Shown here: positions 55,798 through 64,000 of the stretch, in pieces
How positions within the stretch are numbered: position 1 is the stretch's first letter
Layout: each line of letters opens with the position of its first letter
From: Bacteroidia bacterium
GTDB lineage: Bacteria; Bacteroidota; Bacteroidia; Flavobacteriales; Flavobacteriaceae
Reading direction: 5' to 3'
DNA: 64,000 bases
Assembly: GCA_030428865.1 (NCBI GenBank)
Contig: JAUIEK010000001.1
Coordinates: 372,001 to 436,000 of the forward strand
Position numbers and translations under genes: made by a program
Notes under the pieces: generated by a model
Databases searched by the model: none
Seen by the model: the letters and a program-made list of their open reading frames with translations, nothing else
What the model was told of the DNA's origin: nothing

Positions 55798-56414
55798 TGC
55801 TCCTCAGTTTTATTTTTGAGTAGCATTTTAGAGTAAGAATATAGAGAGTCTTTGGCATTAAGAAGATGGTTAATTTCCTTAATTGCTTCTTGCAGACGTG
55901 CTTTTTTATCTCCTTTAAGTGTTATATAAGGTCTTTTATATTTTTTTAAACTGTTTTCAAAAGCGGTAAACATACCTTGTCTTTGATCTGGTCTATCTCT
56001 CAAGTCATCTGCTTCCCAAGGAGTATCTATATATGTGAGTAAATACAAATCATATATGTTTTCTAAGGCAGCTTTTTCCAATTTAGGATGTACATATCCA
56101 CCATAATATTCTTCTGAGTACACTTTAGTTTCTAACAAATCGGTATCACAGATCAAGACTTTGTCAGCTTTTAATGCTAGTTTATTTTCCAAAGTCATTT
56201 GTCCGTAGGCAATAGGCATAATATCTGATGGCTCACATGTTTTACGTTCTTGATTCCATTTTTCTTGTAAATAGTCTCGTGCAAATTCTGCCACCCAAAC
56301 TGTATTATAATGTTTAGCAAGTTGTATGGAAAGTGTTGTTTTTCCAGTGCTTTCAGGGCCAAATAAAACAACTCTTACTAGGTTGACATCTGTTTGTTTA
56401 AGGTTTTTTTCCAT
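55794..56414 (-). CDS. NadR-like ATP-dependent kinase (ribosylnicotinamide or thiamine kinase candidate)
   Basis: 206 residues from the start MEKNLKQTDVNLVRVVLFGP; an upstream start would only add unlike residues. P-loop VVLFGPESTGKTTLSIQLAK, then the NadR kinase motif VWVAEFARDYLQEKW, LICDTDLLETKVYSEEYYGG and a DTPWEADDLRDRPDQRQG lid. In NadR this domain phosphorylates nicotinamide riboside. Here it lies beside a PnuC-like transporter and a thiamine-binding-type protein, so thiamine phosphorylation is also possible. It overlaps the transporter gene by 37 bases. Confidence 0.85.
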   Translation of the reverse strand: MEKNLKQTDVNLVRVVLFGPESTGKTTLSIQLAKHYNTVWVAEFARDYLQEKWNQERKTCEPSDIMPIAYGQMTLENKLALKADKVLICDTDLLETKVYSEEYYGGYVHPKLEKAALENIYDLYLLTYIDTPWEADDLRDRPDQRQGMFTAFENSLKKYKRPYITLKGDKKARLQEAIKEINHLLNAKDSLYSYSKMLLKNKTEEQ

Positions 56415-57007
56415 GATAAATAGCCTTGAATTGCAAGAATCGTAAAGATTAAGTACTGCAAAGATAACATTCCTAAGCATCTATATGCATATAAAGGAAC
56501 CGTTACAATATCAGCAAAAATCCAAAGAGTCCAATTTTCTAGTTTCTTATTTGCCATATACCACATAGCTGTAAAGAAAATACCAGAAGTAAAAATATCA
56601 ATGTAGTTTTCAGTTTTTATTTCTTGTCCAAAAGAACGATAAACAGTATAAGTGATTAGCATTGTTAGTAAAAAGAGAAAAAAACCGATAACTTTTTCTT
56701 TTAGGTTGGTTCTAGAAATAGGTACAATATATTTATCTTCTTTCTTTCTACTCCAATTCCACCAACCGTAAATACTCATAACAGAATAATAGAAATTCAT
56801 CATCATATCTCCGAAGTATTGAGCTTTATAGAGCAGATAAACAGTAATTACAGTGGCAATTAATCCTGTTGGATACACCCAAATATGTTCCTTTTTAGCA
56901 TACCAAACACTCAAAATTCCGAACAAAAAAACAATTCCTTCTAGAAGAATATCAATTGTAGATGCTTGTTTGTACGCGTTTAAGAAAAAATCAAAAATGG
57001 GGCTCAT
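56378..57007 (-). CDS. pnuC: PnuC-family vitamin transporter
   Basis: 209 residues, seven to eight membrane helices, with the PnuC signature MSIYGWWNWSRKK near residue 75 and TSGIFFTAMWYMANKKLENW. PnuC carries nicotinamide riboside, while close paralogues (PnuT) carry thiamine. The neighbour order, thiamine-binding protein - transporter - kinase, and the TPP-controlled receptor 6 kb away favour a thiamine role, but sequence alone does not settle it. Confidence 0.88.
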   Translation of the reverse strand: MSPIFDFFLNAYKQASTIDILLEGIVFLFGILSVWYAKKEHIWVYPTGLIATVITVYLLYKAQYFGDMMMNFYYSVMSIYGWWNWSRKKEDKYIVPISRTNLKEKVIGFFLFLLTMLITYTVYRSFGQEIKTENYIDIFTSGIFFTAMWYMANKKLENWTLWIFADIVTVPLYAYRCLGMLSLQYLIFTILAIQGYLSWKKTLNKQMST

Positions 57008-57251
57008 AGTTGCTTCGATCAGATTTTACAATCTTCATAGTCATTACCACATGTTCTGAAGTTTCAAAAGTAGCTTTTATTTCTTCTGTTAGATATAACA
57101 TAAGCTGATCATACTCTCCATAAATTTGCGTGCTTAGCGGATTTTCTAGTATGACAAAATCAGAAGCTCTTAATTTTTTGATAAACTGAATAATGGATTC
57201 CTCAAATTCATTATTTAGAGGCAGTAAAGTTAATTCAACCGATATTTTCAT
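56991..57251 (-). CDS. thiamine-binding-type protein (YkoF/MTH1187 family)
   Basis: 86 residues from the start MKISVELTLLPLNNEFEESI; the longer frame begins with MQKLENN. The ferredoxin-like fold of this family is seen in IIQFIKKLRASDFVILENPL, STQIYGEYDQLMLYLTEEIK and the end strand VVMTMKIVKSDRS. Proteins of this family bind thiamine (YkoF) or related compounds. Lies just before and partly overlaps pnuC (17 bases). Confidence 0.85.
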   Translation of the reverse strand: MKISVELTLLPLNNEFEESIIQFIKKLRASDFVILENPLSTQIYGEYDQLMLYLTEEIKATFETSEHVVMTMKIVKSDRSNYEPHF

Positions 57252-57287
57252 ATTGTTTTCGAGTTTTTGCAAAAAACAAGTAAAGAT

Positions 57288-57914
57288 TTAGTATGCATAC
57301 ACGCAAGTGAAGCCATTAAATTCAAAAAAGTGAATGGCGTGTTTAGTTATCTTTCCATCAAAGCGAATTTCTCCTGTAGTTTTGGTTTCGTTTAATTGAA
57401 AGTCTTCAATGTAAATATGATGTAAAAAAAGTAACTGCTTCTTCCCATAAATTTTATATAAAGATTCCTTAGCTCCCCATACAATTGTTAGCTTACTTAC
57501 AAGTGCCTCATGATTAGCAATGGTTTTGTATTCACTTATAGGCGTAAATTTATGCGCAATTTTCACAATTTTATCTCGTTGTTTTTCAATGTCAATTCCA
57601 ACAGGATTTTTACTGGAAATGATAATAGCTGTATATTCATTAGAATGAGTAATGGAAATATAATTCCCATCTTTTAGGTGTGGTTTGCCATATTCATCGT
57701 ACTCTAAATCTTCATCCGTATAGCCTACGTGCTTTAACAAATGGCGAATACTTAAAAATCCTCTTTGGTGTATATCAGATTTCATAGAGTCAACTCTTTG
57801 TTGAGAGTTAAGAGTGAGTGTAATTCCTTCTAGTAACTCATCAAAAGATTCCTCTATCTTCCAAAGAAAAGTTTTTGTAGAATCGTTAATATGGATTGAC
57901 TGGTATATTGGCAT
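57288..57914 (-). CDS. 4'-phosphopantetheinyl transferase
   Basis: 208 residues of the Sfp/AcpT superfamily. Metal and CoA motifs are VGIDIEKQRDKIVKI and IVWGAKESLYKIYGKKQ. Transfers phosphopantetheine to a carrier protein. First gene of the minus-strand run 57914-55393; a divergent ahcY promoter lies upstream. Confidence 0.95.
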   Translation of the reverse strand: MPIYQSIHINDSTKTFLWKIEESFDELLEGITLTLNSQQRVDSMKSDIHQRGFLSIRHLLKHVGYTDEDLEYDEYGKPHLKDGNYISITHSNEYTAIIISSKNPVGIDIEKQRDKIVKIAHKFTPISEYKTIANHEALVSKLTIVWGAKESLYKIYGKKQLLFLHHIYIEDFQLNETKTTGEIRFDGKITKHAIHFFEFNGFTCVYAY

Positions 57915-57940
57915 TGTTCTAAAGTTATTGCGTAACTTTG
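57908..57940 (+). promoter_or_regulatory. promoter of ahcY
   Basis: TAACTTTG at 57933-57940 matches TAnnTTTG, with TTG at 57908-57910 (22-base spacer) or 57914-57916 (16). Lies 30 bases before the ahcY ATG in the divergent gap. Confidence 0.65.
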
Positions 57941-57970
57941 CAACTCAAAATTAGATAAATACAAGATTAC

Positions 57971-59287
57971 ATGAGTACAAATACATCTACTTACGTGCCT
58001 TACAAAGTTAAAGATATTTCTTTAGCTGCGTGGGGAAGAAAAGAAATTGAATTGGCAGAAGCAGAAATGCCAGGCTTAATGGCACTACGAGAAGAGTATA
58101 AGAATGAGCAGCCTTTAAAAGGAGCAAGAATTGCTGGATGTTTACACATGACCATTCAAACAGCTGTTTTAATTGAAACATTAGTAGCATTGGGCGCAGA
58201 AGTTACGTGGAGTTCTTGTAATATTTTTTCTACACAAGATCAAGCCGCAGCTGCTATTGCTGATGCTGGAATTCCTGTTTATGCTTGGAAAGGAATGAAT
58301 GAAGAGGAATTTGATTGGTGTATAGAACAAACATTATTTTTTGGAGAAGATAGAAAACCTTTGAATATGATTTTAGATGATGGAGGAGATTTAACAAATA
58401 TGGTATTTGATAAATACCCTGAATTGGTTAGTGGTATCAAAGGTCTTTCTGAAGAAACAACTACAGGAGTTCACAGATTGTACGAGCGCATGAAAAACGG
58501 AACGTTGCCTATGCCAGCAATTAATGTAAACGATTCGGTTACAAAATCGAAGTTTGATAACAAGTATGGTTGTAGAGAATCAGCAGTAGATGCAATTCGA
58601 AGAGCAACAGATGTTATGTTGGCAGGAAAGCGTGTAGTAGTTTGTGGTTATGGTGATGTAGGAAAAGGAACAGCAGCTTCGTTTAGAGGAGCGGGTTCTA
58701 TAGTTACTGTTACAGAAATAGATCCTATTTGCGCCCTACAAGCTGCAATGGATGGATTTGAAGTAAAAAAGTTAGAAACTGTGGTTAGTAATGCAGACAT
58801 TGTAATTACAACAACAGGAAACAAAGATATTGTTAGAGGAGAGCACTTCAAGGCATTAAAAGATAAAGCAATTGTTTGTAACATTGGTCATTTTGACAAT
58901 GAAATCGATATGGCTTGGCTAAATAATAATTATGGAGATACTAAAGTAGAAATTAAACCCCAAGTAGATAAATATACCGTTGACGGAAATGATATAATCA
59001 TTCTGGCAGAAGGTCGTTTGGTAAATTTGGGTTGTGCAACAGGTCATCCAAGTTTTGTAATGAGTAATTCATTCACAAATCAAACGCTAGCTCAAATTGA
59101 GTTATGGAACAATACTGATCAATACGAAAACAAAGTATATATGTTGCCAAAACACTTAGATGAAAAAGTGGCGAAATTGCATTTAGAAAGAATTGGTGTT
59201 GAGCTAACTGAGCTTCGTAAAGATCAAGCAGATTATATTGGAGTAGAGGTAGAAGGACCGTTTAAACCAGATTATTATAGATACTAA
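57971..59287 (+). CDS. ahcY: adenosylhomocysteinase
   Basis: 438 residues. Hydrolyses S-adenosylhomocysteine to adenosine and homocysteine in the methylation cycle. Family motifs: [20 protein letters not shown], the NAD-binding [30 protein letters not shown] and the C-terminal KPDYYRY with conserved Lys and Tyr. Full length and uninterrupted. Followed by a strong terminator. Confidence 0.98.
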   Translation: MSTNTSTYVPYKVKDISLAAWGRKEIELAEAEMPGLMALREEYKNEQPLKGARIAGCLHMTIQTAVLIETLVALGAEVTWSSCNIFSTQDQAAAAIADAGIPVYAWKGMNEEEFDWCIEQTLFFGEDRKPLNMILDDGGDLTNMVFDKYPELVSGIKGLSEETTTGVHRLYERMKNGTLPMPAINVNDSVTKSKFDNKYGCRESAVDAIRRATDVMLAGKRVVVCGYGDVGKGTAASFRGAGSIVTVTEIDPICALQAAMDGFEVKKLETVVSNADIVITTTGNKDIVRGEHFKALKDKAIVCNIGHFDNEIDMAWLNNNYGDTKVEIKPQVDKYTVDGNDIIILAEGRLVNLGCATGHPSFVMSNSFTNQTLAQIELWNNTDQYENKVYMLPKHLDEKVAKLHLERIGVELTELRKDQADYIGVEVEGPFKPDYYRY

Positions 59288-59311
59288 ATCTTATAGCTGA
59301 CTTATAATTTT

Positions 59312-59350
59312 AAAAGTGCTCTTATTTTCTTAAAAAATAAGAGCACTTTT
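59312..59350 (+). terminator. terminator after ahcY
   Basis: AAAAGTGCTCTTATTTT and AAAATAAGAGCACTTTT pair over 17 bases around a five-base loop, followed by CTTTTG, 25 bases after the stop. Confidence 0.9.
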
Positions 59351-59353
59351 CTT

Positions 59354-59381
59354 TTGTAAAAAGTTGAAATAGTTATCTTTG
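59354..59381 (+). promoter_or_regulatory. promoter of the GNVGIGTTNP-repeat protein
   Basis: TTG at 59354-59356 and TATCTTTG at 59374-59381 match the Bacteroidota boxes with a 17-base spacer. The leader is about 90 bases long with no evident structure. Confidence 0.65.
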
Positions 59382-59474
59382 CCGAAAAATATTGCTATGC
59401 ATTTCTTCAACAAAAAATTGCCTAAGTACAGAATGTGCGCAAGTAATTAATAATAGTTTTTTAATAATATAATA

Positions 59475-61238
59475 ATGAAAAGAAGTATTTTTCTGATGAT
59501 TTTTTTAGGATCATTTTTTACTGTTTTAGGACAGACTGAATATCCTGTAACACAGCCAACTCAAAAAATAAATGAAAGTCCATGGTATGGGTTAGGGCTA
59601 AGTAATAGTACATTTTCTGGAGCAAGTGGTTCTGCTGTTCAATTGGCAGGATATTATGGGTTGCTATTTAAAACAGGAAATGGTCAGTTTAGTTTTTTAC
59701 AGAACGGAAATGTAGGAATTGGAATAGAGAATCCATCTCAAAAATTTGAAATTTACAATTCTAATTTGTTTAACACTACAGATGCTCTTACCAATCAAGA
59801 TCACATAACATTGAGCTCTGTTAATGGAGGAATCAATAGCTATTTTGGAGGAATTACATGGAGAACAGGCTCAAGGAGAAGAGCGGCCATTGCAGCGGTA
59901 CAAGAACATGAAGATGCAGATCATATTGGGTTAGCATTTTTTACAAAAGGAACTGATGGATCAGGTCCTTTTTATGAAAGTATGCGTATTTCTAGAGGCG
60001 GAAATGTAGGAATAGGAACTACAAATCCTACAGAAAAATTAGATGTTTTAGGGAATCTAAAAATAGGGTATCAATCTAAATTAATATCAGGTTCAACGGA
60101 CGTTTATAAGTTTGAAATGAATCCTTTTACAATCAATGGAGATACTGAATTTAGAAATTACTATGCTACAGGAGATTATGATTTTTACACTGCCAACGGT
60201 GTTCATGGAAATAATAAGCTGGTTTTTAAAATTAAAGCAGATGGAAATGTAGGTATTGGAACCACAAATCCTGAAGGAAACCTTCAAATAGGAAGTAGTA
60301 CACAAAATGGAATGGTGTTTTTAGGAGGGGGGAAAGGATATTCTGGAATTGGTTCTACCCGATCTGATGGAGGGCTCGCTTTAGGGTGGAATATTTATGC
60401 CAGATACGATGACGAATCAGATAATTGGAAAGCAAGAGTAGCAGAAACAGGCTATAGGGGATATTCAGGGATTAAAATAACTCAACGAGGAGTAATTGAT
60501 TTTTTTGGACATAATGGATCTGTTACTGAAGATGAAATTGCCAATACTGATGAGAGGGTACGAATGCGAATTAATGAATCTGGCAATGTAGGGATTGGAA
60601 CAACAACTCCGAATACCCTATTACATCTTCATAAAGATAATAACCCAACAATCTCTATTGGGAAATTAAACCAAGAAACAAATGGAAAATCTACAATTTC
60701 ATTTTATGCTAGTAAGGCAGGTTATGGGAATGGGTTTTCAATTACATATAATAAAGACGCTTCGACAGATAGATTGTCTTTTATAGATGGAGGATTAAGA
60801 GAGAGTTTGACAATTTTAAATGGAGGAAATGTAGGAATAGGAACTACAAATCCTGATGCTAAACTTGCCGTAAATGGAACCATTCATACAAAAGAAGTAA
60901 AAGTAGATTTGCAAGGTTGGCCAGATTATGTATTTGCTAAAGAGTATAAATTACTAAGTGTAAAAGAAGTAGCTAAATACATTAAAGAAAATGGTCATTT
61001 GCCTAAAATGCCTTCTGCTAAAGAAGTAGAGAAAAACGGAGTGCTTTTAGGAGAAATGAATAAAAAATTGTTAGAGAAAATAGAGGAACTAACACTCTAC
61101 ACAATTGAGCAAGAAAAAGAAATTAAGAAATTAAGAAATCAGGAAGAGCGAATTGATAAGTTGGAACAAGAGAATAAACAATTAAAGAATTTGTTAGACC
61201 GAGTTTCTAAATTAGAAAAACAACTAGAGAGAAAATAG
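59475..61238 (+). CDS. GNVGIGTTNP-repeat surface/tail-fibre-like protein
   Basis: 587 residues. Signal peptide MKRSIFLMIFLGSFFTVLGQ. The decapeptide GNVGIGTTNP or a close form recurs at residues ~76, ~175, ~255, ~368 and ~450, separated by ~80-110-residue beta segments. The C-terminus has the conserved WPDYVFAKEYKLLSVKEVAK, GHLPKMPSAKEVEKNG, then a long coiled coil (LLEKIEELTLYTIEQEKEIK, RIDKLEQENKQLKNLLDRVS). This layout is that of trimeric fibre-like exported proteins common in Bacteroidota; some end in an intramolecular peptidase, not seen here. Probably a surface adhesin or fibre. Confidence 0.85.
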   Translation: MKRSIFLMIFLGSFFTVLGQTEYPVTQPTQKINESPWYGLGLSNSTFSGASGSAVQLAGYYGLLFKTGNGQFSFLQNGNVGIGIENPSQKFEIYNSNLFNTTDALTNQDHITLSSVNGGINSYFGGITWRTGSRRRAAIAAVQEHEDADHIGLAFFTKGTDGSGPFYESMRISRGGNVGIGTTNPTEKLDVLGNLKIGYQSKLISGSTDVYKFEMNPFTINGDTEFRNYYATGDYDFYTANGVHGNNKLVFKIKADGNVGIGTTNPEGNLQIGSSTQNGMVFLGGGKGYSGIGSTRSDGGLALGWNIYARYDDESDNWKARVAETGYRGYSGIKITQRGVIDFFGHNGSVTEDEIANTDERVRMRINESGNVGIGTTTPNTLLHLHKDNNPTISIGKLNQETNGKSTISFYASKAGYGNGFSITYNKDASTDRLSFIDGGLRESLTILNGGNVGIGTTNPDAKLAVNGTIHTKEVKVDLQGWPDYVFAKEYKLLSVKEVAKYIKENGHLPKMPSAKEVEKNGVLLGEMNKKLLEKIEELTLYTIEQEKEIKKLRNQEERIDKLEQENKQLKNLLDRVSKLEKQLERK

Positions 61239-61245
61239 TTTTCAA

Positions 61246-61281
61246 CAATAAAAAAGCTCCTTAAAAGGAGCTTTTTTATTG
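61246..61281. terminator. bidirectional terminator
   Basis: CAATAAAAAAGCTCCTT and AAGGAGCTTTTTTATTG pair over nearly the whole length with a two-base centre, serving the fibre gene and the convergent lipoprotein gene. Confidence 0.88.
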
Positions 61282-61284
61282 TTA

Positions 61285-61806
61285 TTAACGGCGTGAAAAT
61301 ATCATTATGGATCTAAAATTTCGTTGACCACCTCCATTACTAGCGGTGTCAACATTTAATTCTATCGTAAGTTGATTGTCAGAAAAAGAAGTGACTGTTA
61401 AAGCATGGTTGTTAAAAATTGATGGATCAAAAAAATTATTTAATAAAACCGTATTTTCTATTTCATTTATTTCGTAGGAGCCAAGTATATTTACAGGACT
61501 ATTATCATCAACTGTAGTAACAGGATTCTGATTATTAATAGTTTCTGTGAAAACGATTGTCGTATTCCCATTCATGGTATAAGAGCCCTCGTCATTAAAC
61601 TCTGCTACAACTGAACCTCCATTAAGAGAGATAACTTGCGTTTTGATTAGTTCATTTCCGCCATTTATCTCCACAATAGTGTTGGTTAATTCAATGGATT
61701 CAACATTATACTCACCTTGAAGAAACACAAATGCACCATCTTCTTCACAACTTAAAATACCAACAGAAATGAAACAAAATAGTAGCCATCTAGAAATTCT
61801 ATTCAT
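61285..61806 (-). CDS. lipocalin-like lipoprotein, paralogue 1
   Basis: 173 residues, lipobox VGILSC. The mature part is a beta-rich domain (FVFLQGEYNVESIELTNTIV, GSYTMNGNTTIVFTETINNQ, GSYEINEIENTVLLNNFFDP) ending SFSDNQLTIELNVDTASNGG. It closely resembles the neighbour at 61938-62459 in length, lipobox and the C-terminal SFSDNQxTxEL motif, indicating a tandem duplication. Lipocalin-type fold is a guess. Confidence 0.8.
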   Translation of the reverse strand: MNRISRWLLFCFISVGILSCEEDGAFVFLQGEYNVESIELTNTIVEINGGNELIKTQVISLNGGSVVAEFNDEGSYTMNGNTTIVFTETINNQNPVTTVDDNSPVNILGSYEINEIENTVLLNNFFDPSIFNNHALTVTSFSDNQLTIELNVDTASNGGGQRNFRSIMIFSRR

Positions 61807-61937
61807 AAGTTTTATTTTTTTAACCGCGCAAATGTACTATTTCTTTTAATATTTTCACTATAAACCATATTAAAATAACTTTAAATCAATAAGTTAGGTG
61901 GATGTTTAAAGTAATTATTGTATAATGAAAATGTATA

Positions 61938-62459
61938 CTAACGACGCGAGAATGTCATTTCAACTTGAAAAACTTCCTGTCTTATCTCTCCACTGTCATT
62001 AGTGATATTTAAGCTTAACTCTACTGTAAATTGATTGTCAGAAAAAGAAGTGACAGTCATTTCTTGATTTTCGGACGGAACGTCAAAAAAATTATTTAAT
62101 GTAAAGGTGTTTTCTAATTCATTTACAGAATAATTTCCAGATACATCAAAGGACTCTTCTATAATTTCTGTTTCAGGGTCTTCGTTTGTTACGTTTAATG
62201 TATTTGTAAAAGTAGCATTGCCAGTTATAGTGTATATGCCATTTTCATCAAAATCCACTACTACTTCTCCTTCAGTCATAGAAGCAGATATAGACCTGAT
62301 AATCTCACTATTAGTTATTACACGTGTTTCAGAAATAAAGTAGTTAAAAGTTTCTAAGCTATAGCTCCCAGGAACAAAAACAAAAGCATCATCTTCACTA
62401 CAACTAAAAATAGTAAACGAGATAAAACATAAGATTAACCACTTTGATATACTTTTCAT
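61938..62459 (-). CDS. lipocalin-like lipoprotein, paralogue 2
   Basis: 173 residues with lipobox FTIFSC and the same plan as the neighbour: FVFVPGSYSLETFNYFISET, GEVVVDFDENGIYTITGNAT, GNYSVNELENTFTLNNFFDV, SFSDNQFTVELSLNITNDSG, and the shared end FSRR. Adjacent tandem paralogue, 131 bases apart. Function unknown. Confidence 0.8.
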   Translation of the reverse strand: MKSISKWLILCFISFTIFSCSEDDAFVFVPGSYSLETFNYFISETRVITNSEIIRSISASMTEGEVVVDFDENGIYTITGNATFTNTLNVTNEDPETEIIEESFDVSGNYSVNELENTFTLNNFFDVPSENQEMTVTSFSDNQFTVELSLNITNDSGEIRQEVFQVEMTFSRR

Positions 62460-62533
62460 AAAACCTTGATTTAGAATAAACCAAATATAATATTTCTTTT
62501 TTCGTTTTTAACAACTAGCATGATTTTATTACC

Positions 62534-64000
62534 TTAAGTTAACCAACCTTCTCTATCCAGGCTTCTGTATTGAATTGCTTCTGAAATGTGATTGGGAAGA
62601 ATATCATCTTCATTAGCTAAATCAGCAATAGTTCTAGCAACTTTTAAAATCCGGTCATAAGCCCTGGCAGATAAGTTTAGTTTTTCCATGGCTGTTTTTA
62701 ATAAAGCTTTGCTTTCAGCAGAAAGGACACAAAACTTCCTGATTTGTTTTACACTCATTTGTGCATTGTAGTGTACGGTTTTTAAATCACTAAAACGATT
62801 GGACTGAATTTCTCTAGCAGTAATAACGCGTTTTCTAATAGCAACACTAGATTCTCCTTTTTGTTCTTCAGAGAGTTTGTCAAAAGGAACAGGAGTAACT
62901 TCGATATGAATATCAATTCGATCTAATAAAGGACCTGAGATTTTACCTAAATAACGCTGCATTTCTGCAGGAGAACTAGCTAAAGGATTTGTACCGTCAT
63001 TAAAAAAACCAGACGGACTTGGATTCATACTGGCTACTAACATAAAACTACTAGGATAGGTTATGGTAAATTTAGCTCTAGAAATAGTTACTTCTCTATC
63101 TTCTAGTGGTTGGCGCATGACTTCTAAAACAGATCGTTTAAACTCAGGAAGTTCATCTAAAAACAAAACACCATTATGTGCTAGTGAAATTTCACCTGGC
63201 TGCGGATATTGTCCGCCACCAACTAAGGCTACATCAGAGATTGTATGATGAGGAGATCGAAATGGGCGTTGATACATCAAGCCATTGTTTTCGGTTTTTC
63301 CAACTACAGAATGAATTTTAGTGGTTTCTAGCGCCTCGTGTAAAGTCATGGGTGGTAGGATGGAAGGTAGACGCTTTGCTAACATGGTTTTTCCTGCTCC
63401 TGGAGGACCAATTAGTATAATATTATGACCGCCAGCTGCTGCAATTTCCATGCATCGTTTAATTGATTCTTGCCCTTTTACATCAGCAAAATCATGTTCA
63501 GCAATAGTAAGATTTTCATAAAATATGGCTCTGGTGTCAATAGTTACAGGAGAAATGGTTTTATCATCATTAAAATGATCAATAACTTCTAAAATGTTGG
63601 ACACCCCTAGTATATTAATGTCATTAACAATTGCTGCCTCTTTTGCATTTTCTTTAGGCAGAATAAAATGTTTAAATCCTTCTTCTCTTGCTTTAATTGC
63701 TATAGGTAAGGCTCCTTTTATGGGTTGTAAACTTCCGTCTAAAGAAAGTTCTCCCATAATTACATATTCTTCAATATTGGTTGATTGAATTTGATTGGAT
63801 GCTGCTAAGATTCCTACAGCTAGCGTTAGATCGTAAGAAGCGCCTTCTTTTCGTAGATCTGCAGGAGCCATGTTAATGGTAATCTTTTTACCTGGAAGCT
63901 TGTATCCGTTGTTGTTTAGGGCGGCAGATATTCTGTAGGAGCTTTCTCTAACAGCATTATCGGGTAATCCTACAAGATGATAGCCAATTCCTTTATCAAT
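62534..64000 (-). CDS. comM: ComM/YifB Mg-chelatase-like AAA ATPase (N-terminus cut by window edge)
   Basis: The frame is open to the right edge: before MAPADLRKEGASYDLTLAVG it reads IDKGIGYHLVGLPDNAVRES, so the start is outside. Walker A IILIGPPGAGKTMLAK, Walker B GVLFLDELPEFKRSVLEVMR and the arginine-finger block LLDRIDIHIEVTPVPF match ComM/YifB. In competent species it drives branch migration of incoming DNA; in others its role is unclear. Ends LDREGWLT. Confidence 0.95.
   Translation of the reverse strand: MDKGIGYHLVGLPDNAVRESSYRISAALNNNGYKLPGKKITINMAPADLRKEGASYDLTLAVGILAASNQIQSTNIEEYVIMGELSLDGSLQPIKGALPIAIKAREEGFKHFILPKENAKEAAIVNDINILGVSNILEVIDHFNDDKTISPVTIDTRAIFYENLTIAEHDFADVKGQESIKRCMEIAAAGGHNIILIGPPGAGKTMLAKRLPSILPPMTLHEALETTKIHSVVGKTENNGLMYQRPFRSPHHTISDVALVGGGQYPQPGEISLAHNGVLFLDELPEFKRSVLEVMRQPLEDREVTISRAKFTITYPSSFMLVASMNPSPSGFFNDGTNPLASSPAEMQRYLGKISGPLLDRIDIHIEVTPVPFDKLSEEQKGESSVAIRKRVITAREIQSNRFSDLKTVHYNAQMSVKQIRKFCVLSAESKALLKTAMEKLNLSARAYDRILKVARTIADLANEDDILPNHISEAIQYRSLDREGWLT

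Noticed and set aside
59475..61238. Prophage tail-fibre gene
   Set aside because: No other phage gene is near; the layout is common for chromosomally encoded exported proteins in Bacteroidota.
1..64000. CRISPR array, rRNA operon, complete insertion sequence
   Set aside because: No regularly spaced direct repeats, no rRNA-like sequence and no transposase reading frame were seen on either strand.

Overview
The window is chromosomal DNA of a member of the Bacteroidota, most likely a marine-type Flavobacteriaceae; I would not name a genus. The evidence is the low GC content, promoters with the Bacteroidota -7 box TAnnTTTG, an Alternative Complex III plus cytochrome oxidase operon in the order typical of the phylum, a GLPGLI-family protein, a GT117/DUF2723 membrane protein, a GNAT-nitrilase fusion, and a TonB-dependent receptor with a carboxypeptidase-like N-terminal plug extension.

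Layout. 1-1.8 kb: rplM-rpsI-rpsB ribosomal operon (minus strand; rpsB cut by the window edge). 1.9-20.2 kb: a long minus-strand run of housekeeping and accessory genes (DHFR-like reductase, DNA alkylation repair HEAT protein, DUF4349 lipoprotein, SanA-like protein, a TPR gene broken by an in-frame TAG, pentapeptide-repeat protein, acyl-CoA synthetase, zinc alcohol dehydrogenase, GNAT-nitrilase fusion, SH3 protein, PLP decarboxylase, small lipoprotein, polA). 20.3-26.2 kb: metallophosphoesterase, a cysteine-free thioredoxin-fold protein, a GT117/DUF2723 membrane protein, tRNA-Gln and a universal stress protein. 26.2-30.8 kb: rimP-nusA-infB with a leader hairpin. 30.9-42.6 kb: a SPOR protein and the actABCDEF-coxBA respiratory operon. 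42.7-47.6 kb: ruvB, a SulP anion transporter, a CstB-like persulfide dioxygenase/rhodanese and an HMA-membrane protein. 47.7-50.3 kb: a TonB-dependent receptor under a TPP riboswitch. 50.4-55.4 kb: an accessory segment. 55.4-57.9 kb: ArfB, NadR-like kinase, PnuC-like transporter, thiamine-binding YkoF/MTH1187-like protein and a phosphopantetheinyl transferase. 58-64 kb: ahcY, a GNVGIGTTNP-repeat surface protein, two paralogous lipoproteins and comM/yifB (cut by the right edge).

How genes work together. The act-cox operon encodes a complete quinol:cytochrome c:O2 branch (ACIII plus aa3-type oxidase subunits I and II). The SulP, CstB-like and HMA genes run head to tail after ruvB and suggest sulfur anion handling and persulfide detoxification. 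The riboswitch-controlled receptor, together with the PnuC-like transporter, kinase and thiamine-binding protein 5-7 kb away, can be read as a thiamine-salvage set now separated by accessory genes.

The most interesting part is 50.4-54.3 kb. It holds a three-gene cluster with a bacteriocin-like Cys/Ala/Gly-rich C-terminal peptide, an attC-like inverted-repeat-bounded noncoding element, a frameshifted TerB-like/PDDEXK-like nuclease gene, and an XRE regulator flanked on both sides by inverted repeats sharing the core GGTTTTC/GAAAACC. A second unusual point is a 25-bp near-perfect copy of the polA 3' end lying 808 bp away, with a lone lipoprotein gene between the copies. No rRNA, CRISPR array, complete insertion sequence or prophage was seen.
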